Shown here: positions 26,301 through 39,803 of the stretch, piece after piece
Numbering within the stretch: the stretch's first letter is position 1
Layout of the letters: each line of letters starts with the position of its first letter
Assembly (NCBI GenBank): GCA_035771175.1
Contig: CM069603.1
Location: forward strand, 20,498,286 to 20,562,285
Length of the DNA stretch: 64,000 nucleotides
Source of the DNA: Paratinospora sagittata
Lineage: Eukaryota > Streptophyta > Magnoliopsida > Ranunculales > Menispermaceae
Reading direction: 5' to 3'
Notes under the pieces: generated by a model
Database searches by the model: none
What the model saw: only the letters and a program-made list of their open reading frames with translations
What the model was told of the DNA's origin: nothing
Program-made: the position numbers and the translations under genes

Positions 26301-29300
26301 CACTTTCGATATAGTATTTCATTTTTACTAAAATGTTACCGAAAGGTTTTAATCCTAATTTTAAAGAGTTTTGAATTATTTAAAAGTGTTTATTCTTATA
26401 TCAAAGTGTTTTGAGTCAATGAAATGGTTCTTTAGTGTCAAAATATTAATTTTTCAAAAATAAGGCTATCCAGCAATTGGCACGTCTTATACTAAAATCT
26501 GATATTTCTAACGAGAAAAATGTGGGCACTTCTGCTTGCTCGATTTTTCTATTCCTTCACCGTTTTGCCAGGTTATCTTAATTGAAATATTCTCTAGTAA
26601 CACCTAGATGATTCCCATTGTCTCGCACGCCCAAAAAAACTTTAGATTGAACAATGTTTTGAATTCAAATCATTTTGTAGTACTCTTGCTCTTTAACCTT
26701 CAACTTCAAATTTTATAAAACACTTATTCTCTGATTTTCAAAAATACAACACGCACGATATTTGCAAGTTAGATTGAGGTTTTCGAAGAGTTTTTCAAGA
26801 GAAGAAAGTAATGATTCTTGCCTTTGCAAAAAAGGGCTTCGAATTGAATCAAAATTTCAATCTGTCTTGATGTTCAGCTAGTTCTTCATTTTATCCCTTG
26901 TGTGCTAAGATTTGCAGAGGCTATCCATTGTTTAAAACTCTAAGTATATGAAGTGGTCTCGGTCAGATAACACATCAAAGAGGAACACATCACCTGTTTT
27001 GCATCAAGAACACATCAAACAATAGCTTTCGAATTCTACAATGATCAAGCTCGAAGAACGAAGACATATCTCATGTCTAATGCATTAGTTTGATCTCTGG
27101 TGTGTAAGGTAACCCCTCGATCAATCTTAGCACTAAAACTCTGAAAATTGCAAAGTCTTCAAAATCACTTTCGATATAGTATTTCATTTTTACAAAAATG
27201 TTTTCCGAAAGGTTTTAATCATAATTTTAAAGAGTTTTGAATTATTTAAAAGTGTTTATTCTTATATCAAAGTGTTTTGAGTCAATGAAATGGTTCTTTA
27301 GTGTCAAAATATTAATTTTTCAAAAATAAGGCTATCCAGCAATTGGCACGTCTTAGACTAAAATCTGATATTTCTAACGAGAAAAATGTGGGCACTTCTG
27401 CTTGCTCGATTTTTCTATTCCTTCACAGTTTTGCCAGGTTATCTTAATTGAAATATTCTCTAGTAACACCTAGATGATTCCCATTGTCTCGCACGCCCAA
27501 AAAACTTTAGATTGAACAATGTTTTGAATTAAAATCATTTTGTAGTACTCTTGCTCTTTAACCTTCAACTTCAAATTTTATAAAACACTTATTCTCTGAT
27601 TTTCAAAAATACAACACGCACGATATTTGCAAGTTAGATTGAGGTTTTCGAAGAGTTTTTCAAGAGAAGAAAGTAATGATTCTTGCCTTTGCAAAAAAAG
27701 GCTTCGAATTGAATCAAAAATGCAATCTGTCTTGATGTTCAGCTAGTTCTTCATTTTATCCCTTGTGTGCTAAGATTTGCAGAGGCTATCCATTGTTTAA
27801 AACTCTAAGTATATGAAGTGGTCTCGGTAAGATAACACATCAAAGAGGAACACATCACCTGTTTTGCATCAAGAACACATCAAACAATAGCTTTCGAATT
27901 CTACAATGATCAAGCTCGAAGAACGAAGACATATCTAATGTCTAACGCATTAGTTTGATCTCTGGTGTGTACGGTCACCCCTCGATCAATCTTAGCACTA
28001 AAACTCTGAAAATTGCAAAGTCTTCAAAATCACTTTCGATATAGTATTTCATTTTTACAAAAATGTTTTCCGAAAGGTTTTAATCATAATTTTAAAGAGT
28101 TTTGAATTATTTAAAAGTGTTTATTCTTTTATCAAAGTGTTTTGAGTCAATGAAATGGTTCTTTAGTGTCAAAATATTAATTTTTCAAAAATAAGGCTAT
28201 CCAGCAATTGGCACGTCTTAGACTAAAATCTTATATTTCTAACGAGAAAAATGTGGGCACTTCTGCTTGCTCGATTTTTCTATTCCTTCACAGTTTTGCC
28301 AGGTTATCTTAATTGAAATATTCTCTAGTAACACCTAGATGATTCCCATTGTCTCGCACGCCCAAAAAACTTTAGATTGAACAATGTTTTGAATTCAAAT
28401 CATTTTGTAGTACTCTTGCTCTTTAACCTTCAACTTCAAATTTTATAAAAGACTCATTCTCTGATTTTCGAAAATTCAACACGCACGATATTTGCAAGTT
28501 AGATTGAGGTTTTCGAAGAGTTTTTCAAGAGAAGAAAGTAATGATTCTTGCCTTTGCAAAAAAAGGCTTCGAACTGAATCAAAATTGCAATCTGTCTTGA
28601 TGTTCAGCTAGTTCTTCATTTTATCCCTTGTGTGCTAAGATTTGCAGAGGCTATCCATTGTTTAAAACTCTAAGTATATGAAGTGGTCTCGGTAAGATAA
28701 CACATCAAAGAGGAACACATCACCTGTTTTGCATCGAGAACACATCAAACAATAGCTTTCGAGTTCTACAATGATCAAGCTCGAAGAACGAAGACATATC
28801 TCATGTCTAATGCATTAGTTTGATCTCTGGTGTGTAAGGCAACCCCTCGATCAACTTTAGCACTAAAACTCTGAAAATTGCAAAGTCTTCAAAATCACTT
28901 TCGATATAGTATTTCATTTTTACTAAAATGTTACCGAAAGGTTTTAATCCTAATTTTAAAGAGTTTTGAATTATTTAAAAGTGTTTATTTTTATATCAAA
29001 GTGTTTTGAGTCAATGAAATGGTTCTTTAGTGTCAAAATATTAATTTTTCAAAAATAAGGCTATCCAGCAATTGGCACGTCTTATACTAAAATCTGATAT
29101 TTCTAACGAGAAAAATGTGGGCACTTCTGCTTGCTCGATTTTTCTATTCCTTCACAGTTTTGCCAGGTTATCTTAATTGAAATATTCTCTAGTAACACCT
29201 AGATGATTCCCATTGTCTCGCACGCCCAAAAAACTTTAGATTGAACAATGTTTTGAATTAAAATCATTTTGTAGTACTCTTGCTCTTTAACCTTCAACTT

Positions 29301-30293
29301 CAAATTTTATAAAACACTTATTCTCTGATTTTCAAAAATACAACACGCACGATATTTGCAAGTTAGATTGAGGTTTTCGAAGAGTTTTTCAAGAGAAGAA
29401 AGTAATGATTCTTGCCTTTGCAAAAAAGGGCTTCGAATTGAATCAAAATTTCAATCTGTCTTGATGTTCAGCTAGTTGTTCATTTTATCCCTTGTGTGCT
29501 AAGATTTGCAGAGGCTATCCATTGTTTAAAACTCTAAGTATATGAAGTGGTCTCGGTAAGATAACACATCAAAGAGGAACACATCACCTGTTTTGCATCA
29601 AGAACACATCAAACAATAGCTTTCGAATTCTACAATGATCAAGCTCGAAGAACGAAGACATATCTCATGTCTAATGCATTAGTTTGATCTCTGGTGTGTA
29701 AGGTAACCCCTCGATCAATCTTAGCACTAAAACTCTGAAAATTGCAAAGTCTTCAAAATCACTTTCGATATAGTATTTCATTTTTACAAAAATGTTTTCC
29801 GAAAGGTTTTAATCATAATTTTAAAGAGTTTTGAATTATTTAAAAGTGTTTATTCTTATATCAAAGTGTTTGGAGTCAATGAAATGGTTCTTTAGTGTCA
29901 AAATATTAATTTTTCAAAAATAAGGCTATCCAGCAATTGGCACGTCTTATACTAAAATCTGATATTTCTAACGAGAAAAATGTGGGCACTTCTGCTTGCT
30001 CGATTTTTCTATTCCTTCACAGTTTTGCCAGGTTATCTTAATTGAAATATTCTCTAGTAACACCTAGATGATTCCCATTGTCTCGCACGCCCAAAAAACT
30101 TTAGATTGAACAATGTTTTGAATTCAAATCATTTTGTAGTACTCTTGCTCTTTAACCTTCAACTTCAAATTTTATAAAACACTTATTCTCTGATTTTCAA
30201 AAATACAACACGCACGATATTTGCAAGTTAGATTGAGGTTTTCGAAGAGTTTTTCAAGAGAAGAAAGTAATGATTCTTGCCTTTGCAAAAAAG
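23376..30293 (+). repeat. Tetramer higher-order repeat, two copies (units 28-31 and 32-35)
   Basis: All four unit pairs are offset by exactly 3459 bp. Units 28 and 32 share GGTCAGATAAC and TTGAATTAAAATC. Units 29 and 33 share ATATCTAATG, GTACGGTCACCCC, TTCTTTTATC, AAAAGACTC and TTTCGAAAATTC. Units 30 and 34 share CGAACTGAATC, CGAGTTCTAC and GTTTATTTTTATATC. Units 31 and 35 share TAGTTGTTCAT in the first part only; after that unit 31 follows unit 27 and unit 35 does not. The copy junction is therefore inside unit 31 at about 26.0-26.2 kb, and the second copy ends inside unit 35. This is the highest order with a clear full-length tandem copy in the window. Confidence 0.93.
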
Positions 30294-31158
30294 GGCTTCG
30301 AATTGAATCAAAATTTCAATCTGTCTTGATGTTCAGCTAGTTGTTCATTTTATCCCTTGTGTGCTAAGATTTGCAGAGGCTATCCATTGTTTAAAACTCT
30401 AAGTATATGAAGTGGTCTCGGTAAGATAACACATCAAAGAGGAACACATCACCTGTTTTGCATCAAGAACACATCAAACAATAGCTTTCGAATTCTACAA
30501 TGATCAAGCTCGAAGAACGAAGACATATCTCACGTCTAATGCATTAGTTTGATCTCTGGTGTGTAAGGTAACCCCTCGATCAATCTTAGCACTAAAACTC
30601 TGAAAATTGCAAAGTCTTCAAAATCACTTTCGATATAGTATTTCATTTTTACAAAAATGTTTTCCGAAAGGTTTTAATCATAATTTTAAAGAGTTTTGAA
30701 TTATTTAAAAGTGTTTATTCTTATATCAAAGTGTTTTGAGTCAATGAAATGGTTCTTTAGTGTCAAAATATTAATTTTTCAAAAATAAGGCTATCCAGCA
30801 ATTGGCACGTCTTAGACTAAAATCTTATATTTCTAACGAGAAAAATGTGGGCACTTCTGCTTGCTCGATTTTTCTATTCCTTCACACTTTTGCCAGGTTA
30901 TCTTAATTGAAATATTCTCTAGTAACACCTAGATGATTCTCATTGTCTCGCACGCCCAAAAAACTTTAGATTGAACAATGTTTTGAATTCAAATCATTTT
31001 GTAGTACTCTTGCTCTTTAACCTTCAACTTCAAATTTTATAAAAGACTCATTCTCTGATTTTTGAAAATTCAACACGCACGATATTTGCAAGTTAGATTG
31101 AGGTTTTCGAAGAGTTTTTCAAGAGAAGAAAGTAATGATTCTTGCCTTCGCAAAAAAA
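30294..31158 (+). repeat. Unit 36, single unit
   Basis: The start (TAGTTGTTCAT) continues the type of units 31 and 35. It then carries CTCACGTCT, CACACTTTTGCC, ATTCTCATTG, AAAAGACTC, TTTTTGAAAATTC and the CCTTCGC end. The AAAAGACTC mark links it to units 29, 33 and 43, and the TTTTTGAAAA and CCTTCGC marks link it to the next unit, 37. Confidence 0.7.
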
Positions 31159-32886
31159 GGCTTCGAATTGAATCAAAATTGCAATCTGTCTTGATGTTCA
31201 GCTAGTTCTTCATTTTATCCCTTGTGTGCTAAGATTTGCAGAGGCTATCCATTGTTTAAAACTCTAAGTATATGAAGTGGTCTCGGTAAGATAACACATC
31301 AAAGAGGAACACATCACCAGTTTTGCATCGAGAACACATCAAACAATAGCTTTCGAATTCTACAATGATCAAGCTCGAAGAACGAAGACATATCTCATGT
31401 CTAATGCATTAGTTTGATCTCTGGTGTGTAAGGCAACCCCTCGATCAACTTTAGCACTAAAACTCTGAAAATTGCAAAGTCTTCAAAATCACTTTCGATA
31501 TAGTATTTCATTTTTACTAAAATGTTACCGAAAGGTTTTAATCCTAATTTTAAAGAGTTTTGAATTATTTAAAAGTGTTTATTCTTATATCAAAGTGTTT
31601 TGAGTCAATGAAATGGTTCTTTAGTGTCAAAATATTAATTTTTCAAAAATAAGGCTATCCAGCAATTGGCACGTCTTATACTAAAATCTGATATTTCTAA
31701 CGAGAAAAATGTGGGCACTTCTGCTTGCTCGATTTTTCTATTCCTTCACCGTTTTGTCAGGTTATCTTAATTGAAATATTCTCTAGTAACACCTAGATGA
31801 TTCCCATTGTCTCGCACGCCCAAAAAACTTTAGATTGAACAATGTTTTGAATTCAAATCATTTTGTAGTACTCTTGCTCTTTAACCTTCAACTTCAAATT
31901 TTATAAAACACTCATTCTCTGATTTTTGAAAATTCAACACGCACGATATTTGCAAGTTAGATTGAGGTTTTCGAAGAGTTTTTCAAGAGAAGAAAGTAAT
32001 GATTCTTGCCTTCGCAAAAAAAGGCTTCGAATTGAATCAAAATTGCAATCTGTCTTGATGTTCAGCTAGTTCTTCATTTTATCCCTTGTGTGCTAAGATT
32101 TGCAGAGGCTATCCATTGTTTAAAACTCTAAGTATATGAAGTGGTCTCGGTAAGATAACACATCAAAGAGGAACACATCACCTGTTTTGCATCGAGAACA
32201 CATCAAACAATAGCTTTCGAATTCTACAATGATCAAGCTCGAAGAACGAAGACATATCTCATGTCTAATGCATTAGTTTGATCTCTGGTGTGTAAGGCAA
32301 CCCCTCGATCAACTTTAGCACTAAAACTCTGAAAATTGCAAAGTCTTCAAAATCACTTTCGATATAGTATTTCATTTTTACTAAAATGTTACCGAAAGGT
32401 TTTAATCCTAATTTTAAAGAGTTTTGAATTATTTAAAAGTGTTTATTCTTATATCAAAGTGTTTTGAGTCAATGAAATGGTTCTTTAGTGTCAAAATATT
32501 AATTTTTCAAAAATAAGGCTATCCAGCAATTGGCACGTCTTATACTAAAATCTGATATTTCTAACGAGAAAAATGTGGGCACTTCTGCTTGCTCGATTTT
32601 TCTATTCCTTCACCGTTTTGTCAGGTTATCTTAATTGAAATATTCTCTAGTAACACCTAGATGATTCCCATTGTCTCGCACGCCCAAAAAACTTTAGATT
32701 GAACAATGTTTTGAATTCAAATCATTTTGTAGTACTCTTGCTCTTTAACCTTCAACTTCAAATTTTATAAAACACTTATTCTCTGATTTTCAAAAATACA
32801 ACACGCACGATATTTGCAAGTTAGATTGAGGTTTTCGAAGAGTTTTTCAAGAGAAGAATGTAATGATTCTTGCCTTTGCAAAAAAG
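31159..32886 (+). repeat. Twin neighbouring units 37 and 38
   Basis: Both units are 864 bp and share GCATCGAGAAC, TACTAAAATGTTACCG, CTTATACTAAAATC and TTTTGTCAGG. They differ at a few places: CACCAGTTTTG in unit 37 only, TTTTTGAAAA and CCTTCGC ends in 37 against CAAAAATAC and GAAGAATG in 38. A near copy of the same unit returns as unit 44 (37211-38074). This looks like a single-unit tandem duplication. Confidence 0.85.
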
Positions 32887-34617
32887 GGCTTCGAATTGAA
32901 TCAAAATTTCAATCTGTCTTGATGTTCAGCTAGTTCTTCATTTTATCCCTTGTGTGCTAAGATTTGCAGAGGCTATCCATTGTTTAAAACTCTAAGTATA
33001 TGAAGTGGTCTCGGTAAGATAACACATGAAAGAGGAACACATCACCTGTTTTGCATCAAGAACACATCAAACAAAAGCATTCGAATTCTACAATGATCAA
33101 GCTCGAAGAACGAAGACATATCTCATGTCTAATGCATTAGTTTGATATCTGGTGTGTAAGGCAACCCCTCGATCAACCTTAGCACTAAAACTCTGAAAAT
33201 TGCAAAGTCTACAAAATCACTTTCGGTATAGTATTTCATTTTTACAAAAATTATTTTCTGAAAGCTTTTAATCATAATTTTAATGAGTTTTCAATTATTT
33301 AAAAGTGTTTAATCTTATATCAAAGTGTTTTGAGTCAATGAAATGGTTCTTTAGTGTCAAAATATTAATTTTTCAAAAATAAGGCTATCCAGCAATTGGC
33401 ACGTCTTAGACTAAAATCTGATATTTCTAACGAGAAAAATGTGGGCACTTCTGCTTGCTCGATTTTTCTATTCCTTCACAGTTTTGCCAGGTTATCTTAA
33501 TTGAAATATTCTCTAGTAACACCTAGATGATTCCCATTGTCTCGCACGCCCAAAAAACTTTAGATTGAACAATGTTTTGAATTCAAATCATTTTGTGGTA
33601 CTCTTGCTCTTTAACCTTCATCTTCAAATTTTATAAAACACTTATTCTCTGATTTTCAAAAATACAACACGCACGATATTTGCAAGTTAGATTGAGGTTT
33701 TCGAAGAGTTTTTCAAGAGAAGAAAGTAATGATTCTTGCCTTTGCAAAAAAGGGCTTCGAATTGAATCAAAATTGCAATCTGTCTTGATGTTCAGCTAGT
33801 TCTTCATTTTATCCCTTGTGTGCTAAGATTTGCAGAGGCTATCCATTGTTTAAAACTCTAAGTATATGAAGTTGTCTCGGTAAGATAACACATCAAAAAG
33901 GGACACGTCACCTGTTTTACATCAAGAACACATCAAACAATAGCTTTCGAATTCTACAATGATCAAGCTCGAAGAACGAAGACATATCTCATGTCTAATG
34001 CATTAGTTTGATCTCTGGTGTGTAAGGTAACCCCTCGATCAATCTTAGCACTAAAACTCTGAAAATTGCAAAGTCTTCAAAATCACTTTCGATATAGTAT
34101 TTCATTTTTACAAAAATGTTTTCCGAAAGGTTTTAATCATAATTTTAAAGAGTTTTGAATTATTTAAAAGTGTTTATTCTTATATCAAAGTGTTTTGAGT
34201 CAATGAAATGGTTCTTTTGTGTCAAAATATTAATTTTTCAAAAATAAGGCTATTCAGCAATTGGCACGTCTTAGACTAAAATCTGATATTTCTAAAGAGA
34301 AAAATGTGGGCACTTCTGCTTGCTCGATTTTTCTATTCCTTCACAGTTTTGCCAGGTTATCTTAATTGAAATATTCTCTAGTAACACCTAGATGATTCCC
34401 ATTGTCTCGCACGCCCAAAAAACTTTAGATTGAACAATGTTTTGAATTCAAATCATTTTGTCGTAATCTTGCTCTTTAACCTTCAACTTCAAATTTTATA
34501 AAACACTTATTCTCTGATTTTCAAAAATACAACACGCACGATATTTGCAAGTTAGATTGAGGTTTTCGAAGAGTTTTTCAAGAGAAGAAAGTAATGATTC
34601 TTGCCTTCGCAAAAAAA
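32887..34617 (+). repeat. Units 39 and 40, mosaic units with left-zone segments
   Basis: Unit 39 (866 bp) carries AAAAGCATTCG, GATATCTGG and GTCTACAAAATC, otherwise found only or mainly in units 10 and 12 more than 22 kb upstream. It then has TTCGGTATAG, TTATTTTCTGAAAGC and GTTTAATC, as in unit 25 and units 16 and 19, before returning to central-zone sequence. Unit 40 has GAAGTTGTCTCGG, CAAAAAGGGACACGTC and TTTTACATC, as in unit 25, and then central-zone sequence. The left-zone stretches sit in the middle of the central zone like conversion tracts or the scar of a large unequal exchange. Confidence 0.8.
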
Positions 34618-37600
34618 GGCTTCGAATTGAATCAAAATTGCAATCTGTCTTGATGTTCAGCTAGTTCTTCATTTTATCCCTTGTGTGCTAAGATTTGCAG
34701 AGGCTATCCATTGTTTAAAACTCTAAGTATATGAAGTGGTCTCGGTAAGATAACACATCAAAGAGGAACACATCACCTGTTTTGCATCGAGAACACATCA
34801 AACAATAGCTTTCGAATTCTACAATGATCAAGCTCGAAGAACGAAGACATATCTCATGTCTAATGCATTAGTTTGATCTCTGGTGTGTAAGGCAACCCCT
34901 CGATCAACTTTAGCACTAAAACTCTGAAAATTGCAAAGTCTTCAAAATCACTTTCGATATAGTATTTCATTTTTACTAAAATGTTACCGAAAGGTTTTAA
35001 TCCTAATTTTAAAGAGTTTTGAATTATTTAAAAGTGTTTATTCTTATATCAAAGTGTTTTGAGTCAATGAAATGGTTCTTTAGTGTCAAAATATTAATTT
35101 TTCAAAAATAAGGCTATCCAGCAATTGGCACGTCTTAGACTAAAATCTTATATTTCTAACGAGAAAAATGTGGGCACTTCTGCTTGCACGATTTTTCTTT
35201 TCTTTCACAGTTTTGCCAGGTTATCTTAATTGAAATATTCTCTAGTAACACCTAGATGATTCCCATTGTCTCGCACCCCCAAAAAACTTTAGATTGAACA
35301 ATGTTTTGAATTCAAATCATTTTGTAGTACTCTTGCTCTTTAACCTTCAACTTCAAATTTTATAAAACACTCATTCTCTGATTTTCAAAAATTCAACACG
35401 CACGATATTTGCAAGTTAGATTGAGGTTTTCGAAGAGTTTTTCAAGAGAAGAAAGTAATGATTCTTGCCTTTGCAAAAAAAGGCTTCGAATTGAATCAAA
35501 ATTGCAATCTGTCTTGATGTTCAGCTAGTTCTTCATTTTATCCCTTGTGTGCTAAGATTTGCAGAGGCTATCCATTGTTTAAAACTCTAAGTATATGAAG
35601 TGGTCTCGGTAAGATAACACATCAAAGAGGAACACATCACCTGTTTTGCATCGAGAACACATCAAACAATAGCTTTCGAATTCTACAATGATCAAGCTCG
35701 AAGAACGAAGACATATCTCATCTCTAATGCATTAGTTTGATCTCTGGTGTGTAAGGCAACCCCTCGATCAACCTTAGCACTAAAACTCTGAAAATTGCAA
35801 AGTCTTCAAAATCACTTTCGATATAGTATTTCATTTTTACAAAATTTTTTTCCGAAAGGTTTAGTCATAATTTTAAAGAGTTTTGAATTATTTAAAAGTG
35901 TTTATTCTTTTATCAAAGTGTTTTGAGTCAATGAAATGGTTCTTTAGTGTCAAAATATTAATTTTTCAAAAATAAGGCTATCCAGCAATTGGCACGTCTT
36001 AGAGTAAAATCTGATATTTCTAACGAGAAAAATGTGGGCACTTCTGCTTGCTCGATTTTTCTATTCCTTCACAGTTTTGCCACGTTATCTTAATTGAAAT
36101 ATTCTCTAGTAACACCTAGATGATTCCCATTGTCTCGCACGCCCAAAAAACTTTAGATTGAACAATGTTTTGAATTCAAATCATTTTGTAGTACTCTTGC
36201 TCTTTAACCTTCAACTTCAAATTTTATAAAAAACTTATTCTCTGATTTTCAAAAATACAACACGCACGATATTTGCAAGTTAGATTGAGGTTTTCGAAGA
36301 GTTTTTCAAGAGAAGAAAGTAATGATTCTTGCCTTTGCAAGAAAGGGCTTCGAATTGAATCAAAATTGCAATCTGTCTTGATATTCAGCTAGTTCTTCAT
36401 TTTATCCCTTGTGTGCTAAGATTTGCAGAGGCTATCCATTGTTTAAAACTCTAAGTATATGAAGTGGTCTCGGTAAGATAACACATCAAAGAGGAACACA
36501 TCACCTGTTTTGCATCAAGAACACATCAAACAATAGCTTTCGAATTCTACAATGATCAAGCTCGAAGAACGAAGACATATCTCATGTCTAATGCATTAGT
36601 TTGATCTCTGGTATGTAAGGTAACCCCTCGATCAATCTTAGCACTAAAACTCTGAAAATTGCAAAGTCTTCAAAATCACTTTCGATATAGTATTTCATTT
36701 TTACAAAAATGTTTTCCGAAAGGTTTTAATCATAATTTTAAAGAGTTTTGAATTATTTAAAAGTGTTTATTCTTATATCAAAATGTTTTGAGTCAATGAA
36801 ATGGTTCTTTAGTGTCAAAATATTAATTTTTCAAAAATAAGGCTATCCAACAATTGGCACGTCTTAGACTAAAATCTTATATTTCTAACGAGAAAAATGT
36901 GGGCACTTCTGCTTGCTCGATTTTTCTATTCCTTCACAGTTTTGCCAGGTTATCTTAATTGAAATATTCTCTAGTAACACCTAGATGATTCCCATTGTCT
37001 CGCACGCCCAAAAAACTTTAGATTGAACAATGTTTTGAATTCAAATCATTTTGTAGTACTCTTGCTCTTTAACCTTCAACTTCAAATTTTATAAAAGACT
37101 CATTCTCTGATTTTCGAAAATTCAACACGCACGATATTTGCAAGTTAGATTGAGGTTTTCGATGAGTTTTTCAAGAGAAGAAAGTAATGATTCTTGCCTT
37201 CGCAAAAAAAGGCTTCGAATTGAATCAAAATTGCAATCTGTCTTGATGTTCAGCTAGTTCTTCATTTTATCCCTTGTGTGCTAAGATTTGCAGAGGCTAT
37301 CCATTGTTTAAAACTCTAAGTATATGAAGTGGTCTCGGTAAGATAACACATCAAAGAGGAACACATCACCTGTTTTGCATCGAGAACACATCAAACAATA
37401 GCTTTCGAATTCTACAATGATCAAGCTCGAAGAACGAAGACATATCTCATGTCTAATGCATTAGTTTGATCTCTGGTGTGTAAGGCAACCCCTCGATCAA
37501 CTTTAGCACTAAAACTCTGAAAATTGCAAAGTCTTCAAAATCACTTTCGATATAGTATTTCATTTTTACTAAAATGTTACCGAAAGGTTTTAATCCTAAT

Positions 37601-39803
37601 TTTAAAGAGTTTTGAATTATTTAAAAGTGTTTATTCTTATATCAAAGTGTTTTGAGTCAATGAAATGGTTCTTTAGTGTCAAAATATTAATTTTTCAAAA
37701 ATAAGGCTATCCAGCAATTGGCACGTCTTATACTAAAATCTGATATTTCTAACGAGAAAAATGTGGGCACTTCTGCTTGCTCGATTTTTCTATTCCTTCA
37801 CCGTTTTGTCAGGTTATCTTAATTGAAATATTCTCTAGTAACACCTAGATGATTCCCATTGTCTCGCACGCCCAAAAAACTTTAGATTGAACAATGTTTT
37901 GAATTCAAATCATTTTGTAGTACTCTTGCTCTTTAACCTTCAACTTCAAATTTTATAAAACACTTATTCTCTGATTTTCAAAAATACAACACGCACGATA
38001 TTTGCAAGTTAGATTGAGGTTTTCGAAGAGTTTTTCAAGAGAAGAAAGTAATGATTCTTGCCTTTGCAAAAAAGGGCTTCGAATTGAATCAAAATTTCAA
38101 TCTGTCTTGATGTTCAGCTAGTTCTTCATTTTATCCCTTGTGTGCTAAGATTTGCAGAGGCTATCCATTGTTTAAAACTCTAAGTATATGAAGTGGTCTC
38201 GGTAAGATAACACATCAAAGAGGAACACATCACCTGTTTTGCATCAAGAACACATCAAACAATAGCTTTCGAATTCTACAATGATCAAGCTCGAAGAACG
38301 AAGACATATCTCATGTCTAATGCATTAGTTTGATCTCTGGTGTGTAAGGTAACCCCTCGATCAATCTTAGCACTAAAACTCTGAAAATTGCAAAGTCTTC
38401 AAAATCACTTTCGATATAGTATTTCATTTTTACAAAAATGTTTTCCGAAAGGTTTTAATCATAATTTTAAAGAGTTTTGAATTATTTAAAAGTGTTTATT
38501 CTTATATCAAAGTGTTTTGAGTCAATGAAATGGTTCTTTTGTGTCAAAATATTAATTTTTCAAAAATAAGGCTATTCAGCAATTGGCACGTCTTAGACTA
38601 AAATCTGATATTTCTAAAGAGAAAAATGTGGGCACTTCTGCTTGCTCGATTTTTCTATTCCTTCACAGTTTTGCCAGGTTATCTTAATTGAAATATTCTC
38701 TAGTAACACCTAGATGATTCCCATTGTCTCGCACGCCCAAAAAACTTTAGATTGAACAATGTTTTGAATTCAAATCATTTTGTCGTAATCTTGCTCTTTA
38801 ACCTTCAACTTCAAATTTTATAAAACACTTATTCTCTGATTTTCAAAAATACAACACGCACGATATTTGCAAGTTAGATTGAGGTTTTCGAAGAGTTTTT
38901 CAAGAGAAGAAAGTAATGATTCTTGCCTTCGCAAAAAAAGGCTTCGAATTGAATCAAAATTGCAATCTGTCTTGATGTTCAGCTAGTTCTTCATTTTATC
39001 CCTTGTGTGCTAAGATTTGCAGAGGCTATCCATTGTTTAAAACTCTAAGTATATGAAGTGGTCTCGGTAAGATAACACATCAAAGAGGAACACATCACCT
39101 GTTTTGCATCGAGAACACATCAAACAATAGCTTTCGAATTCTACAATGATCAAGCTCGAAGAACGAAGACATATCTCATGTCTAATGCATTAGTTTGATC
39201 TCTGGTGTGTAAGGCAACCCCTCGATCAACTTTAGCACTAAAACTCTGAAAATTGCAAAGTCTTCAAAATCACTTTCGATATAGTATTTCATTTTTACTA
39301 AAATGTTACCGAAAGGTTTTAATCCTAATTTTAAAGAGTTTTGAATTATTTAAAAGTGTTTATTCTTATATCAAAGTGTTTTGAGTCAATGAAATGGTTC
39401 TTTAGTGTCAAAATATTAATTTTTCAAAAATAAGGCTATCCAGCAATTGGCACGTCTTAGACTAAAATCTGATATTTCTAACGAGAAAAATGTGGGCACT
39501 TCTGCTTGCTCGATTTTTCTATTCCTTCACCGTTTTGCCAGGTTATCTTAATTGAAATATTCTCTAGTAACACCTAGATGATTCCCATTGTCTCGCACGC
39601 CCAAAAAACTTTAGATTGAACAATGTTTTGAATTCAAATCATTTTGTAGTACTCTTGCTCTTTAACCTTCAACTTCAAATTTTATAAAACACTTATTCTC
39701 TAATTTTCAAAAATACAACACGCACGATATTTGCAAGTTAGATTGAGGTTTTCGAAGAGTTTTTCAAGAGAAGAAAGTAATGATTCTTGCCTTTGCAAAA
39801 AAG
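33753..39803 (+). repeat. Patchy five-unit repeat (units 40-41 copied at 45-46)
   Basis: Unit 45 (38075) repeats private marks of unit 40 (33753): GGTTCTTTTGTGTC, GGCTATTCAGC, TCTAAAGAG, TTTTGTCGTAATC and the CCTTCGC end. Unit 46 follows unit 41 for its first half. The offset is 4322 bp, five units. The match covers only about 1.2-1.5 kb, from about 33.9 to 35.1 kb, because the first part of unit 40 and the last part of unit 41 (CTTGCACG, TTTTCTTTCACAG) do not match their partners. Units 42, 43 and 44 lie between; unit 44 repeats units 37 and 38. Unit 42 has GTAGAG-type private changes (CTTAGAGTAAAATC, GCCACGTT) and TTTAGTCATAA; unit 43 has GATATTCAGC and ATCCAACAATTGG. Confidence 0.75.
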
